Assembly (NCBI RefSeq): GCF_000301075.1
Contig: NZ_JH932293.1
Coordinates: 2,216,028 to 2,280,027 of the forward strand
Source: Bergeyella zoohelcum ATCC 43767
GTDB lineage: Bacteria > Bacteroidota > Bacteroidia > Flavobacteriales > Weeksellaceae
Direction: 5' to 3'
DNA length: 64,000 nucleotides
Position numbers and translations under genes: made by a program
Shown here: positions 26,848 through 37,207 of the stretch, piece by piece
Layout: every line of letters begins with the position of its first letter
Position numbering within the stretch: position 1 is the stretch's first letter
Notes under the pieces: model-generated
Seen by the model: the letters and a program-made list of their open reading frames with translations, nothing else
Database searches by the model: none
Told to the model about the DNA's origin: nothing

Positions 26848-27186
26848 CTAATCATGATTCTTCGGTCTTCTGAGTTCTATGATGGCATCATTTTGCTCTA
26901 TGGTAAGGCTATCTCCTTTATGCGTTACAATAATTCCATTTTCAGTGTATTGTAGGCTATCATCCGTGGGTTGCTGGTGAACACGGATGGTTTTCCCATT
27001 ATTCTGAATCTCCACATACTTTTTACCTTCTTTTTTGCCAAAAAACACCATAGCATTGGTACCATCTGTAGCGATGAAACGCTGAGAAATTCTTTCTTCT
27101 TTTTGGTTTTCATCTTTAGAGGTAGAGTTACAGTAAAGCATACCTACACTCATCAGTCCTAAGAGGAGCACTTTTTTTATCTTCAT
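26848..27186 (-). CDS. Small lipoprotein, function unknown
   Basis: 112 residues from the ATG at 27186, chosen because MKIKKVLLLGLMSVGMLYCNS is a lipoprotein signal with lipobox MLYC; the longer frame to 27231 adds a segment without such a signal. The mature part is a compact beta-rich domain: FIATDGTNAMVFFGKKEGKKYVEIQNNGKTIRV, then GIIVTHKGDSLTIEQNDAIIELRR. This resembles MliC-like or membrane-bound lysozyme-inhibitor folds, but I cannot confirm that. Divergent from eno. Confidence 0.75.
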   Translation of the reverse strand: MKIKKVLLLGLMSVGMLYCNSTSKDENQKEERISQRFIATDGTNAMVFFGKKEGKKYVEIQNNGKTIRVHQQPTDDSLQYTENGIIVTHKGDSLTIEQNDAIIELRRPKNHD

Positions 27187-27244
27187 CGTATAAAATTTGA
27201 ACAAATATCTGTAAAATAAATTGGAAATCAATATAGAAAATGAG

Positions 27245-28573
<1,329 letters not shown>

Positions 28574-28601
28574 AATAATGTTTTGATTCAAAAACACCTC
28601 T

Positions 28602-28637
28602 AAAACCTTTCAGAATTATACTCTGGAAGGTTTTTTA
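28602..28637 (+). terminator. Terminator of eno
   Basis: AAAACCTTTCAGA pairs with TCTGGAAGGTTTT (one G-T pair) followed by a T run. Confidence 0.85.
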
Positions 28638-28959
28638 TAGTAAAATGAAAATCATCTTGACTTTTTTACTTACATTTCTGAGTTTTAATGCACTTTCAAA
28701 GCACTTTGAAAAAACACTCAAAAAAATGAAAATCATTAAGCGAAATATTCTTATCAACCCATTTATAGGAATTTTTAACAAAAAATATACCTGAAAGCTG
28801 AAAGGTCTTTCACTCTACCTTCGGGCAAAAAGCATTTTGTCAAAGTCTCGAAACTTTGACAAAGTACAATAAGCAGCACCCCCTTTAACGGCTTTTTTAG
28901 ATTTAAAACAAGGATAGTTGCATAGAAAAAATTATCTTTGTAAAAAGATACAGAATACT
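28638..28959. other. Intergenic region with two inverted repeats
   Basis: Apart from copy B of the dispersed palindrome (28832-28867) it holds a smaller inverted repeat, TTTCAAAG (28694-28701) and CTTTGAAA (28704-28711). A -7 element TATCTTTG lies at 28933-28940, 20 bases before the next gene. No coding pattern was seen. Confidence 0.6.
28832..28867. repeat. Dispersed ~35-bp palindrome, copy B
   Basis: TTTTGTCAAAGT and ACTTTGACAAAGT around the centre CTCGAA; the most complete of the three copies in this window (others at 3998-4032 and 55491-55525). Confidence 0.8.
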
Positions 28960-29535
28960 ATGAAAAAGATATTTTATTCAGCTTGGGCAGCGGTACTATT
29001 TTCGTGTCAGCCTTCTCATTCTCCACTTTCTGAGTCTGAACAATCCGTTTTTTTAGCAAAGGGAGATAGTATTGCCACACAAAGCCAATTGGCACTCCTG
29101 GGACATGTTTCGGCACAGATGAAAGCAGGAGGTGCTTCACAGGCGGTAAACTTTTGTAATGAAAAAGCCATTCCGCTCACAGACTCTTTGTCTCAAAATT
29201 ATCAAGTGGAAATTCAGCGATTAACCGATAAGAATAGAAACCCCAATAATACCCTCAGCACCGAGCAAGATAAAGAAGCATGGCAACAGCTTTTCACACA
29301 AATGCAGAGCAAAACCATGCCTAATCATCTGCTGATAGAGGGAGAAGATGCTGTATATTACTACAAAGCCATTCCGCTGGGAATGCCTACTTGTCTTGCT
29401 TGTCATGGAAATCCCTCTAAGGATATTGCTCCCGAAACTTTAGCAATCATCTCCTCCAAATACCCCGAAGATAAAGCAATAGGATATACCCAAGGCGAAC
29501 TGAGAGGAATGTGGAAAATAAAGATGAATAAATAA
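28960..29535 (+). CDS. Haem-binding lipoprotein, DUF3365 (Tll0287-like) domain
   Basis: 191 residues from the ATG at 28960, chosen because MKKIFYSAWAAVLFSCQ gives a lipobox (LFSC); the longer frame adds unrelated residues. The mature protein has one c-type haem motif, CLACH, near the C-terminus, followed by GNPSKDIAPE and YPEDKAIGYTQGELRGMW. These are the signatures of DUF3365 sensors, with a PAS-like haem pocket. It is probably a membrane-anchored periplasmic redox or gas sensor. It ends 26 bases before rnhB. Confidence 0.88.
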   Translation: MKKIFYSAWAAVLFSCQPSHSPLSESEQSVFLAKGDSIATQSQLALLGHVSAQMKAGGASQAVNFCNEKAIPLTDSLSQNYQVEIQRLTDKNRNPNNTLSTEQDKEAWQQLFTQMQSKTMPNHLLIEGEDAVYYYKAIPLGMPTCLACHGNPSKDIAPETLAIISSKYPEDKAIGYTQGELRGMWKIKMNK

Positions 29536-29561
29536 ACTGAACATTATTGGGCAATAGTTTC

Positions 29562-30146
29562 ATGGAAAAATTACTCACCTCCTATTCCCATCTGTATCTA
29601 GAAGCAGGATGCGATGAAGCGGGCAGAGGATGTCTTTGCGGTCCCGTAGTGGCTGCCGCAGTGGTGGTTTCTGATGCACTAAAAAATGAATTTATTAATG
29701 ATTCTAAGAAATTAAATTTCAAAAAAAGAGAAAACCTCAGTGCTTTCATCCAGCAAAACGCCATGGACTATGGCATCGCCACGGTAGATGTAGATTTTAT
29801 AGATACCCATAATATCCTTTGGGCGGCCATCCATGCAATGCACTTGGCATTAGACCAATTGACCGTTCGTCCTGAGCTGATTATTGTAGATGGGAACCGA
29901 TTTTTGCCCTACCCTTTTGTTCCGCACCAGTGCATCGTAAAAGGAGACGCGAAATACCTTTCTATAGCATCTGCATCTATACTAGCAAAAAATCATAGAG
30001 ATGCCATAATGCTAGAACTTCATGAGGAATATCCTGAGTATGGGTGGAATAAAAATATGGGATATGCCACAAAGGTACATCAGGAGGCATTAAGAAAATT
30101 CGGGCCTACGCCTCACCATAGAAAGACCTTTAGGTTAGAGTATTAG
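29562..30146 (+). CDS. rnhB: Ribonuclease HII
   Basis: Cuts the RNA strand of RNA-DNA hybrids and single ribonucleotides in DNA. The acidic catalytic set starts in YLEAGCDEAGRGCLCGPVV (Asp-Glu), with the third Asp in LIIVDGNRFLP. Also seen: NDSKKLNFKKRE and KGDAKYLSIASASILAK, and GYATKVHQEALRKFGPTPHHR. The start at 29562 (MEKLLTSYSHLYLEAG) is preferred over a Met five codons earlier, by family length; either is possible. 194 residues. Converges on the CvfB-like gene with only a few bases between stops. Confidence 0.95.
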   Translation: MEKLLTSYSHLYLEAGCDEAGRGCLCGPVVAAAVVVSDALKNEFINDSKKLNFKKRENLSAFIQQNAMDYGIATVDVDFIDTHNILWAAIHAMHLALDQLTVRPELIIVDGNRFLPYPFVPHQCIVKGDAKYLSIASASILAKNHRDAIMLELHEEYPEYGWNKNMGYATKVHQEALRKFGPTPHHRKTFRLEY

Positions 30147-30151
30147 CCTCA

Positions 30152-30976
30152 CTATAAAAGCCGTATTTTATCTTCCAAAATTTCTATTTTTTTGGCTTTA
30201 TAAAGTCCACCGATGGCTTTTTTAAAATTCTTTTTACTCATTTGGAGTTCAGCCTTAATGTCTTCAGGAGAAGACTGGTCTGAAAGATAAAGAATACCAT
30301 AGTTGGCATCTAATTCTTCTAATATTTTGGTCTGAAAAGCATCTATATTTTCAAATCCTACGGGCTGTAGTATAACATCTATTTTACCATCCTCACGAAT
30401 ATTTTTAATATAACCTTCGGTTTCCATCATGGGACGAAGATTTTGGAAAACCTCGGAATTATAAAGCAGACCAATGTATTTTCTATTGATAATGACATTC
30501 CAGCCCAAGTCTGTGGTATTGGCAATAATAAGCTCTACTTTATCTCCATTTTTAAAAGGGAAATCTCTGGTAGTATTATTTTTAGGCAACTTAGTAGTTC
30601 CTGTAATGAGTCCCGTTTCTTCATCTATATAGGCATAGACTAGGTAGTTTCTTCCTTCCACCATTTTCCCTCGCTGCTGCTTATAGGGAACAAATAAGTC
30701 CTTAATAATTCCCCAATCCATAAAAGAACCCGCTGGTAGATTCTGTACACAATTAAGAATACCAAATTCACCTACTTGGATAAAAGGCTCTTCTATCGTT
30801 GCTTTAATTTCGTTTTCATCTTGATAAATAAAAACTTTCACCTCATCACCGATTTGCCAATGATTTTCTGCAAAAAGTTTTGCTATGAATACACACGCTC
30901 CATTACGGTCTTCCAGATAGTATCCATGCTCATTTTTATTACTCACGATGAGTTGATTAAATTGTCCTATTTTCAT
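30152..30976 (-). CDS. CvfB-like S1 RNA-binding protein
   Basis: 274 residues with the CvfB/YitL layout: several S1-like beta-barrel domains in tandem (MKIGQFNQLIV, FIQVGEFGILNCV..GSFMDWGIIKDLFVP, KVELIIANTTDLGWNVIINRKYIGLLY). A C-terminal winged-helix part follows (SPEDIKAELQMSKKNFKKAIGGLYKAKKIEI). Members bind RNA and affect virulence regulators in Firmicutes; the role in flavobacteria is unknown. Cytosolic. The gene faces rnhB with a 5-base gap. Confidence 0.9.
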   Translation of the reverse strand: MKIGQFNQLIVSNKNEHGYYLEDRNGACVFIAKLFAENHWQIGDEVKVFIYQDENEIKATIEEPFIQVGEFGILNCVQNLPAGSFMDWGIIKDLFVPYKQQRGKMVEGRNYLVYAYIDEETGLITGTTKLPKNNTTRDFPFKNGDKVELIIANTTDLGWNVIINRKYIGLLYNSEVFQNLRPMMETEGYIKNIREDGKIDVILQPVGFENIDAFQTKILEELDANYGILYLSDQSSPEDIKAELQMSKKNFKKAIGGLYKAKKIEILEDKIRLL

Positions 30977-31054
30977 ATTTTTAAGTATTAAGGTGATGAA
31001 AGAGATGATGGTAATTAATTATGTCCGCTAACCGACATTTCAGCCCAATAAGAA

Positions 31055-31906
31055 TCACTTCAGATGATGATCTTCCTCTATGACTAATCTTTCTCCACAG
31101 TGATTACAATATCTGGCATCATTATCATGTTTATTTTTACCACATCGGGTACACGAAGGCATTTTATTTCTCAAATTTCGGAGTTCACTGGTTACTATTC
31201 CCGTAGGTACCGCAATGATGGAGTAACCTGCCAGCATTACAATAATAGAGATAAACTTCCCCAAAGGAGTGATAGGCGAAATATCTCCGTATCCCACGGT
31301 AGTAATAGTTACTACTGCCCAATAAATGGACAGAGGAATACTATTAAACCCATTCTCTCCGCCCTCCACTACATACATTATGGAGCCAATAATGATGATA
31401 AATATACACAGAAAAAGCAAGAAAATATAAATTTTCCTCAGACTTCCTTTCAATGCCCTCACAATATAGGCACCGTCATTCATATAATCGGCGAGATTAA
31501 AAATCCTAAATATTCTGAGCAATCTCAGCGTACGGACAATGACGAATATATGAACCACAGGAAAGAATAGGCTAATAAAAAACGGCACAATGGATAAGAA
31601 ATCTAAAATTCCTAAAGCACTGAAAATATAAGCCTTCTTATTTCTTACCGTAACTATCCTCAGAATATATTCTATGGCAAAAATAATGGTAATGGTAACT
31701 TCTAAAGTAACAAAGAACGGATGATACCTCACATCTAGCTCCTTTACCGTCTGCATCATGACCATCGCACTACTTAACAAGATTAATACTAATAGCACAA
31801 TGTCAAATATTTTTCCTGCAGGAGTATCCGCAAAATAAATGATCCTATAAATTTGCTTTAATGTAGGATTTTTTACGGGTAACAAACTATGATCTGGCTT
31901 TTTCAT
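31055..31906 (-). CDS. Voltage-gated potassium-channel-like ion transporter with C-terminal zinc ribbon
   Basis: 283 residues from the ATG at 31906; the frame continues upstream but over the divergent NIF3 gene, so it is not coding there. Six membrane segments are visible. The S4-like one is FVIVRTLRLLRIFRIFNLADY, with regularly spaced arginines. The selectivity filter TITTVGYGD follows, then the last helix. The cytosolic end CTRCGKNKHDNDARYCNHCGE has two CxxC pairs of a zinc ribbon. Forms a tetrameric K+ channel by family rule. Divergent from the NIF3-like gene. Confidence 0.92.
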   Translation of the reverse strand: MKKPDHSLLPVKNPTLKQIYRIIYFADTPAGKIFDIVLLVLILLSSAMVMMQTVKELDVRYHPFFVTLEVTITIIFAIEYILRIVTVRNKKAYIFSALGILDFLSIVPFFISLFFPVVHIFVIVRTLRLLRIFRIFNLADYMNDGAYIVRALKGSLRKIYIFLLFLCIFIIIIGSIMYVVEGGENGFNSIPLSIYWAVVTITTVGYGDISPITPLGKFISIIVMLAGYSIIAVPTGIVTSELRNLRNKMPSCTRCGKNKHDNDARYCNHCGERLVIEEDHHLK

Positions 31907-31952
31907 TGACCAAATTTTTGGCAAATGTACTATCTTCGTGCAAAATAACAAG

Positions 31953-33047
31953 ATGAAAATATCAGAATTTACAAAAAAGATAGATACCCTTTTCACCATA
32001 CAACAGGCCGAAGACTTTGACAATGTGGGGCTTTTATGTGGAAATCCCGATAGAGAAATCACAGGCGTTTTGGTGGGGCATGATGCACTGGAAGCAGTTA
32101 TTGATGAAGCTATAGACAAGAAATGTAATTTCGTAATCTGCTTTCATCCGATTATTTTCAGAGGAATGAAAAAAATCACGGGAAGCAATTATGTAGAAAA
32201 GGTAGTGCTGAAAGCCATCGAAAATAAAATTGCCATTTATGCCGTTCATACCGCCCTAGATAATGATTATTTCGGAGTAAATGAAGGAATATGCAAAGCA
32301 CTAGGCATTGAAAACTCGAAGATTCTCATGCCTAAAAAAAAGAGTCTCCATCAGATTCAGTTTTTCGTTCCGAAATCCCATACTGAAACGGTAAAAAATG
32401 CTGTTTTTCAATCGGGTGCTGGGAAAATTGGCTTTTATGACCAGTGTAGCTTTTCCGTGGAAGGAATGGGAAGTTTTAGACCTTTGGAAGGCTCTCATCC
32501 TTTTTTAGGCAACACCCATACAAGAGAACTCGTTACAGAAGATATGGTAACTGTGGTATGTGAAAACCATAAAACAAAAGCCGTAATAGAAGCCATGAAA
32601 TCTGCGCATCCTTATGAGGAAGTAGCCCACCAAATCATCACCTTAGAGAATGAAAATCCCTTTGTAGGACTTGGGAAATATGGAGACTTACCCCAAGCAT
32701 TGCCGGTGGAAGATTTTTTACAAAAAATAAAAGATGTTTTCCAGGTAAAGATGATTCGTCATTCTCATTTTTCTAATAAAACCATCCGTAGAGTAGCAGT
32801 TTTAGGAGGTAGTGGTGCCGATGGAATCCATACAGCAATGACCAGAAAATGCGATGCCTACCTTACGGCAGACCTGAAATACCATGATTTTTTTCAGCCC
32901 GAAGGACAGATGCTACTTTGCGACTTAGGACACTTAGAATCAGAACAATTTGTAGTTTCTCAAATCATAGCTCGTTTATCGGAAAAATTTGCTAACTTTG
33001 CAATCTTAAAATCAGAGGTAAATACCAATCCAGTTAACTATTTTTAA
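31953..33047 (+). CDS. NIF3-like dinuclear metal centre protein
   Basis: 364 residues from the ATG at 31953 (an upstream GTG is also in frame but less likely). Metal ligands are visible in CFHPIIFRGMKKI, VHTALDN and, near the end, CDLGHLESEQF. A central insert (~130-230) with HPYEEVAHQIITLE is the PII/CutA-like domain found in longer members. NIF3/YbgI proteins form toroidal hexamers binding two metal ions; function debated (GTP cyclohydrolase-like fold). Two bases separate its stop from the next ATG, so the two genes form an operon. Confidence 0.95.
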   Translation: MKISEFTKKIDTLFTIQQAEDFDNVGLLCGNPDREITGVLVGHDALEAVIDEAIDKKCNFVICFHPIIFRGMKKITGSNYVEKVVLKAIENKIAIYAVHTALDNDYFGVNEGICKALGIENSKILMPKKKSLHQIQFFVPKSHTETVKNAVFQSGAGKIGFYDQCSFSVEGMGSFRPLEGSHPFLGNTHTRELVTEDMVTVVCENHKTKAVIEAMKSAHPYEEVAHQIITLENENPFVGLGKYGDLPQALPVEDFLQKIKDVFQVKMIRHSHFSNKTIRRVAVLGGSGADGIHTAMTRKCDAYLTADLKYHDFFQPEGQMLLCDLGHLESEQFVVSQIIARLSEKFANFAILKSEVNTNPVNYF

Positions 33048-33049
33048 AT

Positions 33050-33832
33050 ATGGCCAAAAAAGCAATTGAGACTTCAGTAGAAGAAAAATTAAGAGCACTT
33101 TATGATCTTCAAATCATAGACTCACGATTGGATGAAATACGCAATACCAGAGGGGAATTACCAATGGAAGTAGAAGATTTGGATATAGAAATCCAAGGTT
33201 TGGAAAAGCGTGCAGATAATTTTCAAAATGATATCAAAGAAGTAACGAATGATATTTCTACCAAAAAGGAGGTGATCAATCATGCAAAAACTTTGATAGA
33301 AAAGTACAAGGCACAGCAAGATAATGTACGAAATAACAAGGAGTACGATGCTTTAGAAAAAGAAATAGAATTTCAAGATTTAGAAATTCAGCTGGCAGAA
33401 AAGAGAATTCGTGAAGCGAATGCAAAAATTGCTCAGAAACAAGAAAAACTGGATGAGTTATTGGCAAAAATAGACCAACAAAAAGGACACCTGAAGCACA
33501 AGAAAGAAGAGCTGGATGGCCTTATTGCCGAGACACAAAAAGAGGAGGAATATTTACTAGAAAAATCAGAAGAATTTTCATCTAAAATAGATGATAGACT
33601 CCTGAAATCTTATAAAAGAATTCGTGAAAATTCCAGAAATGGATTAGCAGTAGTAGGCCTAGAAAGAGGGGCCCCTAAGGGTTCTTTCTTCACCATTCCA
33701 CCACAAAAGCAGATGGAAATAGCACAAAGAAAAAAAATCATCATCGACGAGCATAGCGGAAAAATCCTTGTAGATGACGAACTGGTAGAGCAAGAAAATG
33801 AGAAAATGAGAGAAATAGTAAAGTTCTCGTAG
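33050..33832 (+). CDS. Coiled-coil protein of the CT398/zinc-ribbon family, with the zinc cysteines missing
   Basis: 260 residues: a long coiled coil (~30-180) rich in Lys and Glu, then GLAVVGLERGAPKGSFFTIPPQKQMEIAQRK-type sequence and DEHSGKILVDDEL. The family in other phyla ends in a C4 zinc ribbon (CxxC ... CxxC), where IPPQ and GRIL are conserved; here all four Cys are gone while the surrounding positions remain. Known from other flavobacteria-like members, so probably a lineage trait and not a recent mutation. Cytosolic; function unknown. Tightly linked to the NIF3-like gene. Confidence 0.85.
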   Translation: MAKKAIETSVEEKLRALYDLQIIDSRLDEIRNTRGELPMEVEDLDIEIQGLEKRADNFQNDIKEVTNDISTKKEVINHAKTLIEKYKAQQDNVRNNKEYDALEKEIEFQDLEIQLAEKRIREANAKIAQKQEKLDELLAKIDQQKGHLKHKKEELDGLIAETQKEEEYLLEKSEEFSSKIDDRLLKSYKRIRENSRNGLAVVGLERGAPKGSFFTIPPQKQMEIAQRKKIIIDEHSGKILVDDELVEQENEKMREIVKFS

Positions 33833-33892
33833 TATTTAGAGAGTTGGGACATTCATAAGATGTACCTTTTTTCAGAAAAAAATAAATTTCAA

Positions 33893-33936
33893 AAAAATCC
33901 AACAGTTTTCTTATTTGAGCTGTTGGATTTTTTATT
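33893..33936 (+). terminator. Terminator of the NIF3-coiled-coil operon
   Basis: AATCCAACAG pairs with CTGTTGGATT, followed by TTTTTA. Confidence 0.85.
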
Positions 33937-34182
33937 TTTTTGGATATTTTTTTGATTTTGAAGATTGAAAATGAAATTTTCTGCATCAACAATTCCCTTC
34001 CTACGAATTAAATTTCACCAACTCAATTTTAACTCTTTACAATAAAAAATGGAGATAAATTGATTATACGATGTACAAAGTTTGAAATACAATATTTTTA
34101 GAAATTAGAAATTAAAGGTTAGAAAGCTAAAAGGCCAAAAATAGAAGCCCACTGCTAGCAGCCCAAAGCTATAAACTGATAA
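33937..34182. other. AT-rich intergenic region with degenerate repeat
   Basis: No gene seen. 34070-34170 carries the degenerate composite tract (TGTACAAAG, TTTTAGAAATTAGAAATT, AAAAGGCCAAAAATAG words) that recurs at 36700-36840. Confidence 0.5.
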
Positions 34183-34217
34183 AAAAAGCCCTATCAGAAC
34201 TACAACTCTGATAGGGC
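34183..34217 (-). terminator. Terminator of the 607-residue surface protein gene
   Basis: GCCCTATCAGA / TCTGATAGGGC perfect stem followed on the minus strand by a T run (A run at 34181-34187). Confidence 0.88.
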
Positions 34218-34227
34218 AAAGTAAAAT

Positions 34228-36051
34228 TTATTGAATTAATTTTTCTAATCTCTCAAGCCTCTGCTTTAAATCTGCAATCTCTGCATCTTTAGCTCTCAAT
34301 GCTTCTGCTTGTTGCTTATTCACTTTGTCTTGCTCTATGCTATGCAAGTAAAGCTCTTCTATTTTCTCCACATTGGTCAGCTGCGTTTCCATTAAATCTA
34401 CATATCCTTGTGCTTTAATGGTTGCCGCAGATTTATACCCTGGTAAGTGTCCATTCGCTTTTACAAAATCTTCTACTTGGCTTAGGGATTTGAAGTTATA
34501 ATCTGCCTTGATAGAAGAAGTTCCTGTATAGTACTTTTGGAATACATAATCTGGGAAGATAGTGGCTCCATTGGTACCCATAAATGAAGACGCATGTACT
34601 TTACCATCATCTAAAATACTAACCGCATTGGAACGAGTAGAACCATCCGAATTTACAGCAAGTTTAATGGAATTGTTAGTAACATCTTCCGTCCATAAGC
34701 TGGCTAATGTAGTTACATCATTAGTACCTATTTTTAACACTCCATTGGCATCTGCATATACATGACGATTACCTGCATTACTTGCTAAAGAAGATGACTT
34801 AATATTACCCGCTACATCGAGTTTTTCGGTTGGGGTTGTAGTACCGACACCTACATTGCCGTTTTCACGGATTACCGCATGGAGGGTTTCGTTAAAACCA
34901 AATCCAAGACCATTATAGCTACTACTATTTTCCGCTCCATGAATTCCGAAATCAATAAATCCCATTTTAGTAGCATTTACTATTCTTTGTAAACGCTCCG
35001 TAGTACCAGCCCAACTTCCATTGGAATTAAAAAAACGATTTAAAGATAATGTCATTTTGCTATTGTTTCCTGTACTATTAACACCTGTAGTTTTTGCTAT
35101 GTTAAAATAAGTATAAGAATTTATATCGTTCGAAGAAACTGCTTTTTTGGACTGTAAAAAAAATCCATTATCATCAAACAAATAATTAACATTATTATTT
35201 GAGAAACGAGTTTGAGCCCCATCTAAATGGAAAAAAAATGTATTTCCATTCACAGCATCCACACTACTGATAGTAAGCCTCTTGTTATGAATATCATCAT
35301 TAGAATCAGTATTAGCAAGCAAGTCTTGACCTATAATTCTGATAGAATAATCTACATCATCAGTCTTTCCCATATCTATATATCCCATATGAGTCTGATC
35401 GCTTCTATGGTTAAAGAGTTCCATTCCTGCTGCTCCGATTCTAGTACGAGATGCTGGTACCTTTGTTGTTTTATCTACAGTACTCAAATCTAAAATTCCA
35501 GAATAATCATCAGCAGTTTGAGAATCAAACACATGAATTTTAGCTACATACTCACCTTCTTTTAAAGAAGGGACTAATCCATATTCTGTTACTTTAGCTG
35601 TATTAGTAGGAGGAAAAGAATATGATGTTGTAAATTCTTTTACAAATTTCCAAAGTTGGTCAGTAGCATCACTCCCCGCTTTCACCCACTCTGTACCGTT
35701 GTAAAAATAGTACCCTTTTTCCGTAATCTTCGCTACTTTAGGGTCATTACCTGTATAAGCAGAAATAAGTGAAGTAGCATCATCCGTAGCATATACTAAA
35801 GTACCTTCTACTGGCGTAGCAATATTAGCAATTCTCGTCTTGCTCAGCTTTGGGGCAATAATCCCTTCGTTAGTGGTGGCTTCTTTCTGAGCATTGGCTG
35901 TACTTGGGCGGATGTCCATCGTAGCACTCGGCTCTATGGTGTTTACCCCTACTTTACCCCTGTGTGGGTCTTGCTGCTGTTGCTGTGCGTAGCCATAAGT
36001 CATAAAACCTAAGAACGCTAACACACTGATCTTGATTGTTGTTTTGTTCAT
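34228..36051 (-). CDS. Secreted tail-fibre-like surface protein
   Basis: 607 residues. Signal peptide to GYAQ, then a five-glutamine run. The N-terminal module is shared with the genes at 12098 and 12839 (GKVGVNTIEPSATMDI, IIAPKLSKTRIANI, PVEGTLVYATD, GYYFYNGTEWVKAGS). A beta-rich middle and ENGNVGVGTTTPTEKLDVAG repeats follow. The Bacteroidota tail segment is at ~500-560 (FPDYVFQKYY, VEDFVKANGHLPGY). The C-terminal coiled coil has heptads (LRAKDAEIADLKQRLERLEKL), suggesting a trimeric fibre. No type IX domain. Its 5' region carries the long TG microsatellite. Confidence 0.85.
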   Translation of the reverse strand: MNKTTIKISVLAFLGFMTYGYAQQQQQDPHRGKVGVNTIEPSATMDIRPSTANAQKEATTNEGIIAPKLSKTRIANIATPVEGTLVYATDDATSLISAYTGNDPKVAKITEKGYYFYNGTEWVKAGSDATDQLWKFVKEFTTSYSFPPTNTAKVTEYGLVPSLKEGEYVAKIHVFDSQTADDYSGILDLSTVDKTTKVPASRTRIGAAGMELFNHRSDQTHMGYIDMGKTDDVDYSIRIIGQDLLANTDSNDDIHNKRLTISSVDAVNGNTFFFHLDGAQTRFSNNNVNYLFDDNGFFLQSKKAVSSNDINSYTYFNIAKTTGVNSTGNNSKMTLSLNRFFNSNGSWAGTTERLQRIVNATKMGFIDFGIHGAENSSSYNGLGFGFNETLHAVIRENGNVGVGTTTPTEKLDVAGNIKSSSLASNAGNRHVYADANGVLKIGTNDVTTLASLWTEDVTNNSIKLAVNSDGSTRSNAVSILDDGKVHASSFMGTNGATIFPDYVFQKYYTGTSSIKADYNFKSLSQVEDFVKANGHLPGYKSAATIKAQGYVDLMETQLTNVEKIEELYLHSIEQDKVNKQQAEALRAKDAEIADLKQRLERLEKLIQ

Positions 36052-36135
36052 AATTTTAAATTTAAAAACGATTGTTATTTATTATTAAATGATTGAAAGA
36101 TTAAAAAATTCCGTTCATTTCGATGATTTCGATTT

Positions 36136-36184
36136 TTTAGTTTCTTTAGATTCTTTAGTTTCTTTAGATTCTTTAGTTTCTTTC
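36136..36184. repeat. 18-bp tandem repeat, about 2.7 copies
   Basis: Unit TTTAGTTTCTTTAGATTC starts at 36136 and 36154, and a partial third at 36172. It lies about 85 bases before the start of the minus-strand surface gene. Confidence 0.85.
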
Positions 36185-36495
36185 CTTTTTTTAGATAATT
36201 CCTTATTAAATCCCTATCCTCCCAAAAAACAATTAGTGAACTGTACAAATTAGAAGGGAGACACTGATATCGTATTGATTTTTGTAAAAGGTTCTGGTGA
36301 AGGATAGGGAAGGTACTGGTACAGGTCTCTCCTCTATGGGGTAATGAATAACTATGATGATGACATAGACACAAACAAAATTGCCCCCTTCCGAAAGAAG
36401 GAGGATATAAATTAAAATATCCGATATTTGCTCGCTCTAGATTTTTTTTATAGATTCCGCGTACACACGCATATTTATATATACTTAGCGAAGGT

Positions 36496-36553
<58 letters not shown>

Positions 36554-37087
36554 ACACAATCATTTGAATTGACCAAATTTTTGGCCCACTTTTTTTCAGT
36601 AATTTTATATGTATTGATTGTGTGTAACATAACGAGGCAAAGATAGATAAAGTTTTCTAATATGCAAAAAGTTTTTTATAAGTTGTACAAGACACAAATT
36701 TTAGATGTTGAAGATAAGATGTTAGGGATTAGAAATTGTACAATGTACAAAGTAGAATGTATAATGATTTTAGAAATTAGAAGTAAGAGATTAGAAAAAG
36801 CTATTCGCTAATTGCTAAAAGCTAGAAGCCTTTTTAAACAAGAAAACAATCGTTTCTCCTTTCTCTTTATTTTTTTCGATTTTTAAATCTTTTAGATTTC
36901 AATCACCTATTCACTAAAACTCCATTTCTTATGCTGCCCCCTTTGGGGTCATATATTATACGAAATCATATCCCACACTATAAACATCCGACCTCTACGA
37001 GGTCAGACCAAAAGTCTAATATCTATTGCTTACTGCATACTGCTTTTAAAATTTAGAGGTTAGAGATCAGAAAGCAGATTGCCAAAA

Positions 37088-37110
37088 GCTATTGGCTATT
37101 TGCCAATAGC
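37088..37110. repeat. Intergenic inverted repeat
   Basis: GCTATTGGC and GCCAATAGC form a 9-bp stem around TATTT, within the degenerate tract before the pnp terminator; no T run, so not an obvious terminator. Confidence 0.6.
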
Positions 37111-37131
37111 CATTCGCAAAGTTTTCTTATA

Positions 37132-37161
37132 AAAAATCCCCCACCTTATGCCAGTGGGGGA
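37132..37161 (-). terminator. Terminator of pnp-lpxK unit
   Basis: TCCCCCAC / GTGGGGGA stem with a T run on the minus strand (A run at 37131-37136). Confidence 0.85.
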
Positions 37162-37207
37162 AACTTATATCGCTAGCTAAAATTATTTTAGATTATAATA
37201 AAGAAAA

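Noticed and set aside
31907..32119. N-terminal extension of the ion channel
   Set aside because: It is antisense to the NIF3-like coding sequence and shows no channel features; start placed at 31906.
36075..36374. 99-residue minus-strand frame before the surface protein
   Set aside because: Low-complexity (Lys/Leu/Asn repeats from the 18-bp tandem repeat) with no domain or start signal.
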